Assembly: GCF_012837295.1 (NCBI RefSeq)
Contig: NZ_DURI01000254.1
Span: forward strand, 1 to 44,910
From: Corynebacterium sp.
Lineage (GTDB): Bacteria; Actinomycetota; Actinomycetes; Mycobacteriales; Mycobacteriaceae
Length of the DNA: 44,910 bases
Direction of reading: 5' to 3'
This document shows positions 8,481-20,342 of the stretch, one piece after another. The translations under genes and the position numbers were made by a program. The notes under the pieces are model-generated. The model did not search any database. It saw only the letters and a program-made list of their open reading frames with translations, and was not told the origin of the DNA. Every line of letters begins with the position of its first letter. The stretch's first letter is position 1.

Positions 8481-9947
8481 ATGACCGCATCCCTCGACGC
8501 GAAGGGCCCGCAGGGCCATCCGGGGCAGCTGCAACGCACCCTGCGCGCGCGACACCTGAACATGATCGCCATCGGCGGGGCCATCGGCACCGGCCTCTTC
8601 GTCGCCTCGGGTGCGACCATCTCCGAAGCGGGGCCGGGCGGCGCGCTCGTCGCGTACGCGCTCATCGGCTTCATGGTGTGGCTGGTGATGCAGTCCCTCG
8701 GCGAAATGGCCGCCTACCTGCCGGTCGCCGGATCCTTCCAGGAGTACGGCACGCGGTACGTCTCCCCCAGCTTCGGCTTCGCGCTCGGCTGGAACTATTG
8801 GTTCAACTGGGCCATCACCGTCGCCGCCGAGCTCGTCGCCGCGGCGCTGGTCATGCGCTACTGGTTCCCCGACGTGCCCGCGATCGTCTGGTCGGCCGGC
8901 TTCCTGTTGCTGTTGTTCCTGCTCAACGCGCTATCCGCCCGGGCTTTCGGCGAAGGCGAATTCTGGTTCGCCGCCATCAAGGTGATCACCGTCGTCGTGT
9001 TCCTCATCATCGGCGTGGCCATGATCTTCGGCATCATGGGCGGCACCTCCCCCGGCGTGCAGAACTGGACCACCGGCGAGGCTCCCTTCGTCGGCGGCGG
9101 CATGGGCATCCTCGCGGTGTTCATCGTCGCCGGGTATTCGTTCCAGGGCACCGAGCTCGTCGGCGTCGCGGCCGGCGAGGCGGAGCATCCGGAAAAGACG
9201 ATCCCCAAGGCGATCCGCACCATCTTCTGGCGGATCCTGCTGTTCTACATCGGCGCCATCGCCGTCATCGGCTTCCTGATCCCCTACACCGACCCGAGCC
9301 TGCTCAACGCCTCCGAGGACAACATCGCCGTGTCCCCGTTCACCCTCGTCTTCGACCGGGCGGGCATCGCCATCGCCGCGGGCCTGATGAACGCGGTGAT
9401 CCTGACCTCGGTGCTGTCGGCCGGAAACTCCGGCCTCTACGCCTCGACCCGCATGCTGTACTCGCTGGCCCGCATGGGGCAGGCGCCGCGATTCTTCGGC
9501 AAGTTGTCCAACCACGACGTGCCCATGCGCGCTCTGGTGGCCACGGCGTCGATCGGCATGTTCGGGTTCCTCACGTCCATCGTCGGCGACGGTGCGGCCT
9601 ACACCTTCCTGCTCACCCTGTCGGCGCTGGCCGGGTTCCTCACGTGGATCGGCATCTCCTACAGCCACTACCACTTCCGCAAGGCGCTCACGGCGCAGGG
9701 TGTCCCGCTGACCTCGCTGCCGTACAAGGCGCCGTTCTTCCCCGCCGGAGCGGTCATCGCGCTGCTCATGTGCTTCGGCGTCGTCATCGGCCAGGCCTAC
9801 GGGCCGATCACCACCGGCGAAAACCTCTTCGCCATCCTCTCGCCGTACCTGGGCATCCCGGTGTTCCTGGCACTGTGGTTCGGGCACAAGCGCGTCACCG
9901 GATCGAAGGCGGTCAAGCCCGAGGAAGCGGACCTGTCGCGCGAGTAG
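8481..9947 (+). CDS. Amino acid permease, APC superfamily (LysP-like)
   Basis: RHLNMIAIGGAIGTGLFVASGATISEAGPGGALVAY and GEMAAYLPVAGSFQEYGTRYVSP; about 12 hydrophobic segments. Confidence 0.88.
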   Translation: MTASLDAKGPQGHPGQLQRTLRARHLNMIAIGGAIGTGLFVASGATISEAGPGGALVAYALIGFMVWLVMQSLGEMAAYLPVAGSFQEYGTRYVSPSFGFALGWNYWFNWAITVAAELVAAALVMRYWFPDVPAIVWSAGFLLLLFLLNALSARAFGEGEFWFAAIKVITVVVFLIIGVAMIFGIMGGTSPGVQNWTTGEAPFVGGGMGILAVFIVAGYSFQGTELVGVAAGEAEHPEKTIPKAIRTIFWRILLFYIGAIAVIGFLIPYTDPSLLNASEDNIAVSPFTLVFDRAGIAIAAGLMNAVILTSVLSAGNSGLYASTRMLYSLARMGQAPRFFGKLSNHDVPMRALVATASIGMFGFLTSIVGDGAAYTFLLTLSALAGFLTWIGISYSHYHFRKALTAQGVPLTSLPYKAPFFPAGAVIALLMCFGVVIGQAYGPITTGENLFAILSPYLGIPVFLALWFGHKRVTGSKAVKPEEADLSRE

Positions 9948-9960
9948 CCGAAACGAAAAA

Positions 9961-10019
9961 CCGTCCCGCCCAGTCCACGATCCCCCTCCGAGGAGGCGGA
10001 ATCGGACTGGGCGGGACGG
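9961..10019. terminator. Strong bidirectional terminator between permease gene and suf operon
   Basis: CCGTCCCGCCCAGTCC (9961-9976) / GGACTGGGCGGGACGG (10004-10019), perfect 16 bp, with inner CCTCC/GGAGG; AAAAA precedes it on the + strand. Confidence 0.85.
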
Positions 10020-10064
10020 CTTCATCGACGGCCCCGGGACAGCTTGCGCCGGGACCGGGATCGC

Positions 10065-10538
10065 TTACACCGAGAAGCCGAGCGCGCGCATCTGCTCGCG
10101 GCCGTCCTCGGTGATCATGTGCGGGCCCCACGGCGGGGACCAGACCCAGTTGAGCTGCATCTCGGTGATTTGCGGGTGATCCAGCACCAGCGTCTCCGTC
10201 TGGTCGAACAGCATGTCCGTCAGCGGGCACGCGGGCGACGTCAGCGTCATGTTGATGACGGCCTTCGACTTGCCCTCGATCCAGATGTCGTACACCAGGC
10301 CCAGATCGACGACGTTGACGCCGAGCTCGGGGTCGACGACGTCGTACATGCGGTCCTCGACCTCGATGACCAGCTGCTCCTGCTCGGGGGTCTGCTCGGG
10401 GCGCGGCGGAACCTCGTAGGTGCTGCCGTCGAGGCCCGGGGCCGGGTTCTCGCCGTTCTCGGCGGTCTCGGGCTGCGGGGCAGCGCCGGTCTCCGGGGTC
10501 TCCGGAGCGTCGGTCTCGGGGATGTTCGTCTCGGTCAT
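10065..10538 (-). CDS. sufT: SufT-like MIP18/DUF59 family Fe-S assembly factor with acidic/Pro-rich N-terminal extension
   Basis: DRMYDVVDPELGVNVVDLGLVYDI... TSPACPLTDML; ATGA overlap with sufU. Confidence 0.85.
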   Translation of the reverse strand: MTETNIPETDAPETPETGAAPQPETAENGENPAPGLDGSTYEVPPRPEQTPEQEQLVIEVEDRMYDVVDPELGVNVVDLGLVYDIWIEGKSKAVINMTLTSPACPLTDMLFDQTETLVLDHPQITEMQLNWVWSPPWGPHMITEDGREQMRALGFSV

Positions 10539-11032
10539 CGGTTCACTTCCTTGTCTCCGGGGTTGTCGGTGCCGGCGTCGGGGGCGTCGGAGCCGGTCAG
10601 CGCGTCGGCGGTGGCCGCCTGGAACGCCTTCCAGCCCAGCAGTGCGCACTTGACGCGGGCGGGGTACTTGGCCACGCCGGAGAAGGCGATGCCGTCCCCG
10701 ATGAGGTCCTCGTCGCCCTCTTCCTTGCCGCGCGAGGTGATCATGCGCTCGAACTCGGCGAGCTTGGCCATGGCCTCGTCGACGGGTTTGCCCACGATCT
10801 CCTCGGCCATGACGGACGTCGACGCCTGCGAGATCGAGCAGCCCACGGCGTCGTAGGACACGTCCTCGACGGTGGTGCCGTCGTCGGAAAGCCGGACGCG
10901 CAGCGTCAGCTCGTCGCCGCACGACGGGTTGACGTGGTGGACTTCCGCGTCGAACGGATCGCGCAGCCCGCTGTGCTGGGGGTGCTTGTAGTGGTCCAGG
11001 ATCACTTCCTGGTACATCGACTCCAGCTTCAC
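10535..11032 (-). CDS. sufU: SUF system NifU-like scaffold/sulfur transfer protein SufU
   Basis: MYQEVILDHYKHPQHSGL, NPSCGDELTLRV, GCSISQAS, RVKCALLGW Cys motifs. Confidence 0.93.
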   Translation of the reverse strand: MKLESMYQEVILDHYKHPQHSGLRDPFDAEVHHVNPSCGDELTLRVRLSDDGTTVEDVSYDAVGCSISQASTSVMAEEIVGKPVDEAMAKLAEFERMITSRGKEEGDEDLIGDGIAFSGVAKYPARVKCALLGWKAFQAATADALTGSDAPDAGTDNPGDKEVNR

Positions 11033-11076
11033 TCCCGGCTCCTTTCCTTTGCGGCCAGTTCGTGGCCGATCTTCCT

Positions 11077-11090
11077 TGCTTTGCGACGCC
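11077..11090 (-). repeat. Dispersed motif GGCGTCGCAAAGCA between sufS and sufU
   Basis: Reverse complement GGCGTCGCAAAGCA; shares CGTCGCAAAGC with copies near 8422, 37676 and 41145. Confidence 0.6.
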
Positions 11091-11105
11091 CGCGTTCCCG
11101 GGGCA

Positions 11106-13092
<1,987 letters not shown>

Positions 13093-13167
13093 GGGATGGG
13101 CTGTCCTTTTCGTTTCGTCTTCGTCGCTGTTCGCGTCTGTGTGGGGTGTGGCTCGGGGCCGGGGCGG

Positions 13168-14358
13168 CTAGAAGCCGCCGGTTTCGAGCTCGTGGTCGAT
13201 GAGCGCGATGAGGCGCTCCCGGATCGACTCCACGGGGATCAGGTTGATGACCTCGTTGAAGAATCCGCGGACGACGAGGCGGCGGGCCACGTCCTCCGGG
13301 ATGCCCCGCGACAGCAGGTAGAACAGCTGGTCATCGTCGAAACGGCCCACCGTTGCGGCGTGGCCGGCGCCGGCGATCTCGCCGGTCTCGATCTCCAGGT
13401 TGGGCACCGCGTCGGCGCGGGCGCCCTCGGTGAGCAGGAGATTGCGATTGAGCTCGTAGGTGTCGGTGCCGGAAGCCTCGGCGCGGATGAGCACGTCGCC
13501 CACCCACGCGGTGCGGGCATCGGTCTTGCCGGAGCCCGGCTCGCCCTGGAGCGCGCCCTTGTACATGACGTTGGAGCGGCAGTTCGGCACGGCGTGGTCG
13601 ACGAGCAGGCGCTGCTCGAAGTACTGGCCGGCGTCGGCGAAGTAGACGCCGAGCAGCTCGGCGTCGCCGCCGGGGGCGTTGAACTTCACGCGCGGGACGA
13701 CGCGGACCACGTCGCCGCCGAAGGTGGCCACGGAGTGGCGCAGGACCGAGTCGCGGCCCAGCGAGGCGTGGTGGCCGGACAGGTGCACGGCACCTTCGTC
13801 CCAGTTGGCGAGGCTGACGACGGCCAGTCGGCCGGCGTCGCCGACGACGAACTCGACGTTGTCGGCGTGGACGCCCGTGCCGCGGTAGTCGAGGATGACG
13901 ACCGCCTCGGCCTGCTCGCGCACGTCGATGACGATGTGGCCGTAGGAGACGTTGCCCTCTCCCGGGCCGTCGACCGTGACGGTGACGGGTCCGGCGGACA
14001 CGGCGCCCTTGCCGAAGGTGACCACGGTCGCCTGCTCGAAAGACGAGTAGGCCTGCGCGGCGACGCGATCGGTGGGCGTGCCGGCGCGGCCGAGGCGCTC
14101 GTCGTCGCGGCCCACGGTCTCGACGGTGACGCCCTCGGCGTCCGCGCCCTCCACCGTGATGGAGGCGGCGACGGGGTCGCCGGCGGTGCCGTCGTGGAGG
14201 CCCGCGAGGCGGCGCAGCGGGGTGAAGCGCCACTCCTCGTCGCGGCCGCGGGGGACCGTGAAGTCCTCGACGTCGAAGGAGGCGAAAACGTCGCCCTTGT
14301 TGGCCAGCACCCGGCGCTTATGCTCGGACTGGCCCTCGTTGGTGATAACGCTGGTCAT
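13168..14358 (-). CDS. sufD: Fe-S assembly protein SufD
   Basis: SufBD core; C-terminal GRFDDDQLFYLLSRGIPEDVARRLVVRGFFNEVI. Confidence 0.94.
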   Translation of the reverse strand: MTSVITNEGQSEHKRRVLANKGDVFASFDVEDFTVPRGRDEEWRFTPLRRLAGLHDGTAGDPVAASITVEGADAEGVTVETVGRDDERLGRAGTPTDRVAAQAYSSFEQATVVTFGKGAVSAGPVTVTVDGPGEGNVSYGHIVIDVREQAEAVVILDYRGTGVHADNVEFVVGDAGRLAVVSLANWDEGAVHLSGHHASLGRDSVLRHSVATFGGDVVRVVPRVKFNAPGGDAELLGVYFADAGQYFEQRLLVDHAVPNCRSNVMYKGALQGEPGSGKTDARTAWVGDVLIRAEASGTDTYELNRNLLLTEGARADAVPNLEIETGEIAGAGHAATVGRFDDDQLFYLLSRGIPEDVARRLVVRGFFNEVINLIPVESIRERLIALIDHELETGGF

Positions 14359-14362
14359 TGGA

Positions 14363-15811
14363 TTAACCGACCGAACCTTCCATCTGCAGTTCAATGAGGC
14401 GGTTGAGCTCGAGGGCGTACTCCATCGGGAGCTCCTTGGCGATGGGCTCGACGAAGCCGCGGACGACCATGGCCATGGCCTCCTCTTCCTCGATGCCGCG
14501 GCTCATCAGGTAGAAGAGCTGGTCATCGGAGACCTTGGAGACGGTGGCCTCGTGGCCGAGCGTGACGTCGTCCTCGCGCACGTCGACGTACGGGTACGTG
14601 TCCGAGCGGGAGATCGTGTCCACCAGCAGCGCGTCGCACTCGACGTTGGAGTGGGAGTGCTTGGCGCCCTTGTTGACCTGCACCAGGCCACGGTAGGCGG
14701 CGCGGCCGCCGCCGCGGGCGACGGACTTGGACACGATGTTCGACGACGTGTGCGGCGCCATGTGCACCATCTTCGCGCCGGTGTCCTGGAACTGGCCCTC
14801 GCCGGCCATGGCGACGGACAGAACCTCGCCGCGGGCGTGGGGGCCGGTCATCCAGACGGCCGGGTATTTCATGGTGACCTTGGAACCGATGTTGCCGTCG
14901 ATCCACTCCATGGTCGCGCCCTCTTCGGCCTTGGCTCGCTTGGTGACCAGGTTGTAGACGTTGTTCGACCAGTTCTGGATCGTCGTGTAGCGGCAACGGC
15001 CGCCCTTCTTCACGATGATCTCGACGACCGCCGAGTGCAGCGAGTCCGACTTGTAGATCGGCGCGGTGCAGCCCTCGACGTAGTGGACGTAGGCGTCCTC
15101 GTCGACGATGATCAGCGTGCGCTCGAACTGGCCCATGTTCTCCGTGTTGATGCGGAAGTAGGCCTGCAGCGGGATGTCCACGTGGACGCCCTTGGGCACG
15201 TAGATGAACGAGCCGCCGGACCACACGGCCGTGTTGAGCGCGGAGAACTTGTTGTCGCCGGCCGGGATGACGGAGCCGAAGTACTCGTGAAAGATCTCCG
15301 GGTGCTCCTTGAGCGCGGTGTCCGTATCCAGGAAGATGACGCCCTGCTCCTCCAGGTCCTCGCGGATCTGGTGGTAGACGACCTCGGACTCGTACTGCGC
15401 GGCGACGCCGGCGACGAGGCGCTGCTTCTCCGCCTCCGGGATGCCGAGCTTGTCGTAAGTGTCCTTGATGTCCTGCGGGAGATCCTCCCACGTCTGCGCC
15501 TGCTTCTCGGTGGAGCGGACGAAGTACTTGATGTTGTCGAAGTCGATGGTCGACAGGTCCGCGCCCCACGTGGGCATGGGCTTCTTGTCGAAGATCTCGA
15601 GGGCCTTGAGACGCGTGTTCAGCATCCACTCGGACTCGTTCTTCTTCGCGGAGATGTCGCGGACGACGGCCTCCGACAAGCCGCGCTCGGCGGCGGCGCC
15701 GGCGGCGTCGGAATCGTGCCAGCCGTACTGGTAGGCGCCGATCGAGTCGATGATTTCCTCGTCGGTTTGCGGTGCCTGCACCTTCGCGGATTCGTTCTGG
15801 GCGAGGGTCAT
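14363..15811 (-). CDS. sufB: Fe-S assembly protein SufB (no intein)
   Basis: [72 protein letters not shown]. Confidence 0.96.
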   Translation of the reverse strand: MTLAQNESAKVQAPQTDEEIIDSIGAYQYGWHDSDAAGAAAERGLSEAVVRDISAKKNESEWMLNTRLKALEIFDKKPMPTWGADLSTIDFDNIKYFVRSTEKQAQTWEDLPQDIKDTYDKLGIPEAEKQRLVAGVAAQYESEVVYHQIREDLEEQGVIFLDTDTALKEHPEIFHEYFGSVIPAGDNKFSALNTAVWSGGSFIYVPKGVHVDIPLQAYFRINTENMGQFERTLIIVDEDAYVHYVEGCTAPIYKSDSLHSAVVEIIVKKGGRCRYTTIQNWSNNVYNLVTKRAKAEEGATMEWIDGNIGSKVTMKYPAVWMTGPHARGEVLSVAMAGEGQFQDTGAKMVHMAPHTSSNIVSKSVARGGGRAAYRGLVQVNKGAKHSHSNVECDALLVDTISRSDTYPYVDVREDDVTLGHEATVSKVSDDQLFYLMSRGIEEEEAMAMVVRGFVEPIAKELPMEYALELNRLIELQMEGSVG

Positions 15812-16503
15812 TGTCCGCTCCTTTCTGCTGGTGCGTGGGTAGTGACTGGGGTCAGGGGGATGTTCGTCGTGCAAATCCCGTTGCCGTCGGCGATGGTCGC
15901 CAGCGGCTGGGTGTGCTGCCCCAGCAGATTACTGACCGCCTCATGTTCGGCGGCGCACAGCTGGGGGAAGTCCTGCGCGACATGGCTGATCGGGCAATGG
16001 TGGTGGCAGATCTGGACGCTGCCGGTCGTCTCGCTGACCGTCGCCGCGTAACCGTGGCGGCGGAAAGCGGTGACGACCGCCCCGACGACGTCGTCGAGGT
16101 CGGTTTCTCCGCCCACCGGCTCGATGCCGGCGAGGATCTCGGCGACCCGCCGCCGCGCGAACGCGGAAACGGCGGCGTCTCCCCCGGCGTCGCGCAGTGC
16201 GTCGAGCGCCGCGGCGGCCAGGGAATCGTAGGCGTGCCCGAACTTGGCCCGTCCTTCGTCGGTGAGACGGAAGGACTTGGCGGGCCGTCCGCGTCCGCGG
16301 GGGCCGGTCGACGGCGCGGGGGCCGTTTCGGCGAGGCCTTCGTCGACGAGAATGTCCAGGTGCCGGCGCACTCCGGCGGCCGACAGTCCCAGCTCGTCGG
16401 CGATGGTGCCCGCCGAGGCCGGATTGTGTTCGAGCAGCGCGAGCAGGATCCTGCGGCGCGTGTCTCCGTCGCCACCCTTGATGGGCGCATCGTCGTTGGC
16501 CAT
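15808..16503 (-). CDS. sufR: SufR-type winged-helix regulator with C-terminal Cys cluster
   Basis: [66 protein letters not shown] Cys motif; ATGA overlap with sufB. Confidence 0.9.
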   Translation of the reverse strand: MANDDAPIKGGDGDTRRRILLALLEHNPASAGTIADELGLSAAGVRRHLDILVDEGLAETAPAPSTGPRGRGRPAKSFRLTDEGRAKFGHAYDSLAAAALDALRDAGGDAAVSAFARRRVAEILAGIEPVGGETDLDDVVGAVVTAFRRHGYAATVSETTGSVQICHHHCPISHVAQDFPQLCAAEHEAVSNLLGQHTQPLATIADGNGICTTNIPLTPVTTHAPAERSGQ

Positions 16504-16588
16504 GCCGCTGGTTCACCTCCCGTGTGTTGCGGGGCGGGCGATCGCTTCTGCCCGGCCCGTGAGTGGGTCCGCACCCGGTGGCTTCCGG

Positions 16589-16616
16589 GTATTAGACAAC
16601 ACGAGTGTTCCGTAAA
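16589..16616 (-). promoter_or_regulatory. Candidate sufR-suf promoter with palindromic operator AACACTCGTGTT between -35 and -10
   Basis: Minus strand: TTTACG-16 nt-TAATAC; palindrome AACAC/GTGTT at 16598-16609 lies in the spacer. Confidence 0.5.
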
Positions 16617-16677
16617 TCGCACCAGATGTCCAACGCCCCCGCCCGGCGTGTCCCGCACCAGCGATGATGGCCGCACC

Positions 16678-16700
16678 GATCGAATGAACAATGTTCGATC
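16678..16700. promoter_or_regulatory. Nested inverted repeat GATCGAATGAACAATGTTCGATC in the sufR/mptB intergenic region
   Basis: GATCGAA / TTCGATC outer arms (16678-16684, 16694-16700), inner GAACA-a-TGTTC. Confidence 0.45.
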
Positions 16701-16824
16701 CGGTCGTTTGATAGTCGGATTGCTCGCCCGCGATCGCGGCGGCGGGCCCTCTCCCGGCCGCGGCCGACATCGCTTCTGCGCCACGCCGAACCGGGCCCCG
16801 TGCGCCAACGGTTAGACTCTACCC

Positions 16825-18507
16825 GTGCCAGAGACTCCCCTTCGCGGCGGCTCCGCCCGCTGGATCATCGACGCGTTGCCGCGCATCGGCCGCGCCGGTT
16901 CGCGGTCGGCCTCGCTGCACCGCGGCGTCGAGTCTCCACTGGCTTTCCGCGTCGATCACCGGGAACTGCGCCGCTTCACGTGGCTGCGGTGGCTCGGCAC
17001 GCTCGGCGCGATCCTCGTGATGGTCGGCGGCGTCGGCGCGGGCGCCACGCCGGTGGTCGGCAACATGTTCTGGCAGACGTCCATCGGGTCGATGCTCGGC
17101 CGGATGCTCATTTCCACGACGATCGTCACGTTCACCGGAATCGGGATGCTCATCGTCGCCTGGCTCGGCGTCGGCGCATTCGTCGCGGCGGGCGCCCGCA
17201 CCAGGGTGTCGTCGGTGGATACGGGCATGCTCGTTCGCACGTTCGCGGGGTGGGTCATCCCCCTCATCTTCACCGCCCCGCTGTTCACCCAGGACATCTA
17301 TTCCTATCTCGCCCAGGGCGCGGTCGTGGATCGCGGCATGGACCCGTATGCAGCCGGCCCCGTCGAACTCCTCGGCGCGGAGGACCCGCTGGCCCGATCG
17401 GTGCCGTTGATCTGGTCGAACTCCCCCAGCCCCTACGGTCCAACGGCGATGATCGGCGCGTGGGCCATTTCGGCCGCCACCGGCGACGCGGTGCTGCCGT
17501 CGGTGTTCCTGCACCGGATCGTGGCGGTCATCTCGCTGTACGTCGTCGCGTGGGCGCTGGTGCGACTGGCGCTGCGGTGCGGCGTCAGCCCACAGTTCGC
17601 GCTGTGGCTCGGCGTGCTCAATCCCCTGACCCTGCTGCATCTGGTCGGCGGCGTGCACAACGAGGCCCTGCTTCTCGCACTGCTCCTGTCCGGCCTGGAG
17701 CTGTGCCTGGTCGCGCTGCACGGCAAACCGATCCCGGGAACGCCCGACCAGCCCGTCGAACCCCGCGCACCCGCACTGTCCCGCAGGGGGTGGCTCCTGT
17801 TCGCGGGCGGCGTCGCTCTCATCTCGTTGGCGGGCATGGTCAAGGTGACGGGTTTCGTCGCCCTCGGTTTCGTCGGCATGGCGCTGGCCCGGCGCTTCGG
17901 CTTCACGACGTTCTCCGTGGTCCGCGCAGCCGCCTGCACCGCCGCATTCGCCGCGGTCACCATCGTTTCCGTGTGCCTGGCCTCCGGCCTCGGTTTCGGG
18001 TGGATCACCAGCCAGGGCGGCGCCGCGACGGTGCGGTCGTGGATGTCGCTGCCCACCTTGCTGGGCATCGCCGCCGGTTTCGCGGGCCGCGTGTTGGGCA
18101 TCGGCGACGTTTCCGAAGCGGCGCTCGCGCTGACCCGGGGCCTGGGCATCCTGCTCGCGGTCGCCTGGCTGCTGCGCATGCTGTGGGCGACGTTCCGCGG
18201 CCGCATCCACCCGCTCGGCGGCTACGGGCTGGCCATGTTCGCCCTGGTGCTGCTCTTCCCGGTGGTCCATCCCTGGTATCTGCTGTGGGCGCTCGTGCCG
18301 CTGTCGGGCTGGGCGAACCGGTCCCAGTTCCGGTGGGCCGTCGTCGCCTACTCGGCGGTGTTCAGCCTCACCGTCCTGCCCCGCGGGCTGGGTCTGCCGC
18401 CGGGCACGGTCGTGCAGATCTATCTCGGTTCCGTGGCCGCCTTCGCCGTCGTCATGGCCGTGGTCTTCGCGGTGTCGTGGCGCACGAAGGTGTTCCGGTT
18501 GCGCTGA
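16825..18507 (+). CDS. mptB: Alpha-(1->6)-mannopyranosyltransferase MptB-like (GT-C)
   Basis: Polytopic GT-C protein (TAPLFTQDIYSYLAQGAVVDRGMDPYAAGP; VHPWYLLWALVPL), adjacent to sufR as in other Corynebacteriales. Confidence 0.85.
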   Translation: MPETPLRGGSARWIIDALPRIGRAGSRSASLHRGVESPLAFRVDHRELRRFTWLRWLGTLGAILVMVGGVGAGATPVVGNMFWQTSIGSMLGRMLISTTIVTFTGIGMLIVAWLGVGAFVAAGARTRVSSVDTGMLVRTFAGWVIPLIFTAPLFTQDIYSYLAQGAVVDRGMDPYAAGPVELLGAEDPLARSVPLIWSNSPSPYGPTAMIGAWAISAATGDAVLPSVFLHRIVAVISLYVVAWALVRLALRCGVSPQFALWLGVLNPLTLLHLVGGVHNEALLLALLLSGLELCLVALHGKPIPGTPDQPVEPRAPALSRRGWLLFAGGVALISLAGMVKVTGFVALGFVGMALARRFGFTTFSVVRAAACTAAFAAVTIVSVCLASGLGFGWITSQGGAATVRSWMSLPTLLGIAAGFAGRVLGIGDVSEAALALTRGLGILLAVAWLLRMLWATFRGRIHPLGGYGLAMFALVLLFPVVHPWYLLWALVPLSGWANRSQFRWAVVAYSAVFSLTVLPRGLGLPPGTVVQIYLGSVAAFAVVMAVVFAVSWRTKVFRLR

Positions 18508-18570
18508 TCGGGCACCGGGGCGAGCCCCGGCCGGTCCGGCCCTCGGGGCGCTCGCCTAGTATGAGCTTTC

Positions 18571-19524
18571 GTGACCAGGAACATCGACTCCCCGGCGCTG
18601 GAGCTGACCGGCGTGACCAAGCGCTTCGGCGACGTCACCGCCGTCGACGGGCTGGATCTTTCCCTCCGGCGCGGCCGCGTCCTCGCCCTGCTCGGGCCCA
18701 ACGGCGCCGGCAAGACGACCACCGTCGAGATGTGCGAGGGCTTCGTGCGCCCGGATGGCGGCGAGGTCCGCGTGCTGGGTCTCGATCCGATGCGGGACAC
18801 GGACGAGCTGCGCTCGCGAATCGGCATCATGCTGCAGGGCGGCGGGGCGTATCCGGGCGTCCGGGTCGGCGAAATGGTCGAGCTCGTGGCGTCGTACTCC
18901 GCCGATCCGTTGGACGTGGATTGGCTTCTCGACGTCGTCGGCCTGTCCCGTCACCGACGCACCTCGTATCGCAGGCTGTCCGGTGGCCAGCAGCAGCGGC
19001 TGTCGCTGGCGTGCGCTTTGGTGGGGCGGCCGGAGCTGGTGTTCCTGGATGAACCCACGGCCGGCCTCGACGCGCAGTCGCGGCTGGCGGTGTGGGATCT
19101 GGTCAATTCGCTGCGGCGCGACGGCGTCACGGTCGTGCTCACCACCCACTTGATGGACGAGGCCGAAGCCCTGGCCGACGACGTGCTGATCATCGATCGC
19201 GGCCGCGCCGTCGCCTCTGGCACGACGGCCGACATCACGGCCGGCACCTCGACGCAGGCCGCGGTCCTCGAAGTCGATCGGGCCATCGACGCCGAATCTC
19301 TGGCAGCGCATTTGCGCGGAGCCGGCGGCGACGGACCGGAGATCGCGGTGGAGTCCACCGGCCCAAATCGCTACCGGGTCACCGGCGCCGCCAGTCCCCG
19401 CGGGATCGCCGCGATGACCGGTTGGTGCGCCGACCACGACGTCCTGGTCTCCGAATTGCGCGTGGCCAGGCGAAGCCTCGAGGACGTGTTCCTCGACATC
19501 ACCGGCCGAGAGATGAGGAACTGA
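18571..19524 (+). CDS. ABC transporter ATP-binding protein
   Basis: GPNGAGKTTTVEM, LSGGQQQRLSLACALVGRPELVFLDEPTAGLD. Confidence 0.93.
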   Translation: MTRNIDSPALELTGVTKRFGDVTAVDGLDLSLRRGRVLALLGPNGAGKTTTVEMCEGFVRPDGGEVRVLGLDPMRDTDELRSRIGIMLQGGGAYPGVRVGEMVELVASYSADPLDVDWLLDVVGLSRHRRTSYRRLSGGQQQRLSLACALVGRPELVFLDEPTAGLDAQSRLAVWDLVNSLRRDGVTVVLTTHLMDEAEALADDVLIIDRGRAVASGTTADITAGTSTQAAVLEVDRAIDAESLAAHLRGAGGDGPEIAVESTGPNRYRVTGAASPRGIAAMTGWCADHDVLVSELRVARRSLEDVFLDITGREMRN

Positions 19525-19525
19525 C

Positions 19526-20314
19526 ATGGCCCCCACGACCCGGTTCCCGGAGGGCACCTTCGCCCCCGCCCCGAAGCGCGCGCCGATGGGCCGCGTGCTG
19601 GCTTCCCAGACCAAGCTGGAATCGACGCTGATTTGGCGCCACGGCGAGCAGATGCTGCTGACCATGATCATCCCGTTGGCGATGCTCGTCGGCTTCACCC
19701 TGGTGCCGGTGCTCGGCCGCGAGGATCCGATCATCACGGTGTTTCCCATGGTGCTCGCCGTGGCGACCATGTCGTCGGGTTTCACCGGCCAGGCGATCGC
19801 CGTCGGCTTCGACCGCAGGTACGGCGCGCTCAAACGCATCGGCGCTTCCGCGCTGCCGAAATGGGGGATCATCGCGGGCAAGGCGGCTGCCGTGGCGATC
19901 ATGGTCACGGCGCAGTTCCTCATCTTCTCCGCGGCCGCGCTCGCGCTCGGCTACCGCGCGCCCGTCACCGCGTTCCTCCTGGCCTACGTGGTCACGATGA
20001 TCGGCACGACCGCCTTCACCTCGATGGGACTGCTCATGGGCGGCACTCTGGGCGCGGAGCTGATCCTCGGGCTGGCCAATCTGATCTGGTTCATCCTGCT
20101 CGGCGCGGCCACGTTCGTCGCCGTCGGGCCGGAGCTCGGCGACGGCGCACGGATGGCCCTGTCGGTGCTGCCGTCGGTGGCGCTCACCGAGTCTCTGATA
20201 GCCGCCTTCGACGGCCGTTTGGCCTGGTTCCCGCTCGCGATCCTCGTCGCCTGGGGCGCCGTGTGCGCCATCGCGGCGACACGTCTGTTCAGGTTCGAGG
20301 CCAAGGGGGATTAG
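19526..20314 (+). CDS. ABC transporter permease (ABC-2 type)
   Basis: Six hydrophobic segments, partner of upstream ATPase; GFTGQAIAVGFDRRYGALKRIGASALPKW. Confidence 0.88.
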   Translation: MAPTTRFPEGTFAPAPKRAPMGRVLASQTKLESTLIWRHGEQMLLTMIIPLAMLVGFTLVPVLGREDPIITVFPMVLAVATMSSGFTGQAIAVGFDRRYGALKRIGASALPKWGIIAGKAAAVAIMVTAQFLIFSAAALALGYRAPVTAFLLAYVVTMIGTTAFTSMGLLMGGTLGAELILGLANLIWFILLGAATFVAVGPELGDGARMALSVLPSVALTESLIAAFDGRLAWFPLAILVAWGAVCAIAATRLFRFEAKGD

Positions 20315-20342
20315 CGAACCCCGGGGGGTAAGGTGGGAAGGC

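Noticed and set aside
14363-15811. Possible intein in SufB
   Set aside because: Known in some mycobacteria, but this translation reads through SufB motifs continuously with no insertion
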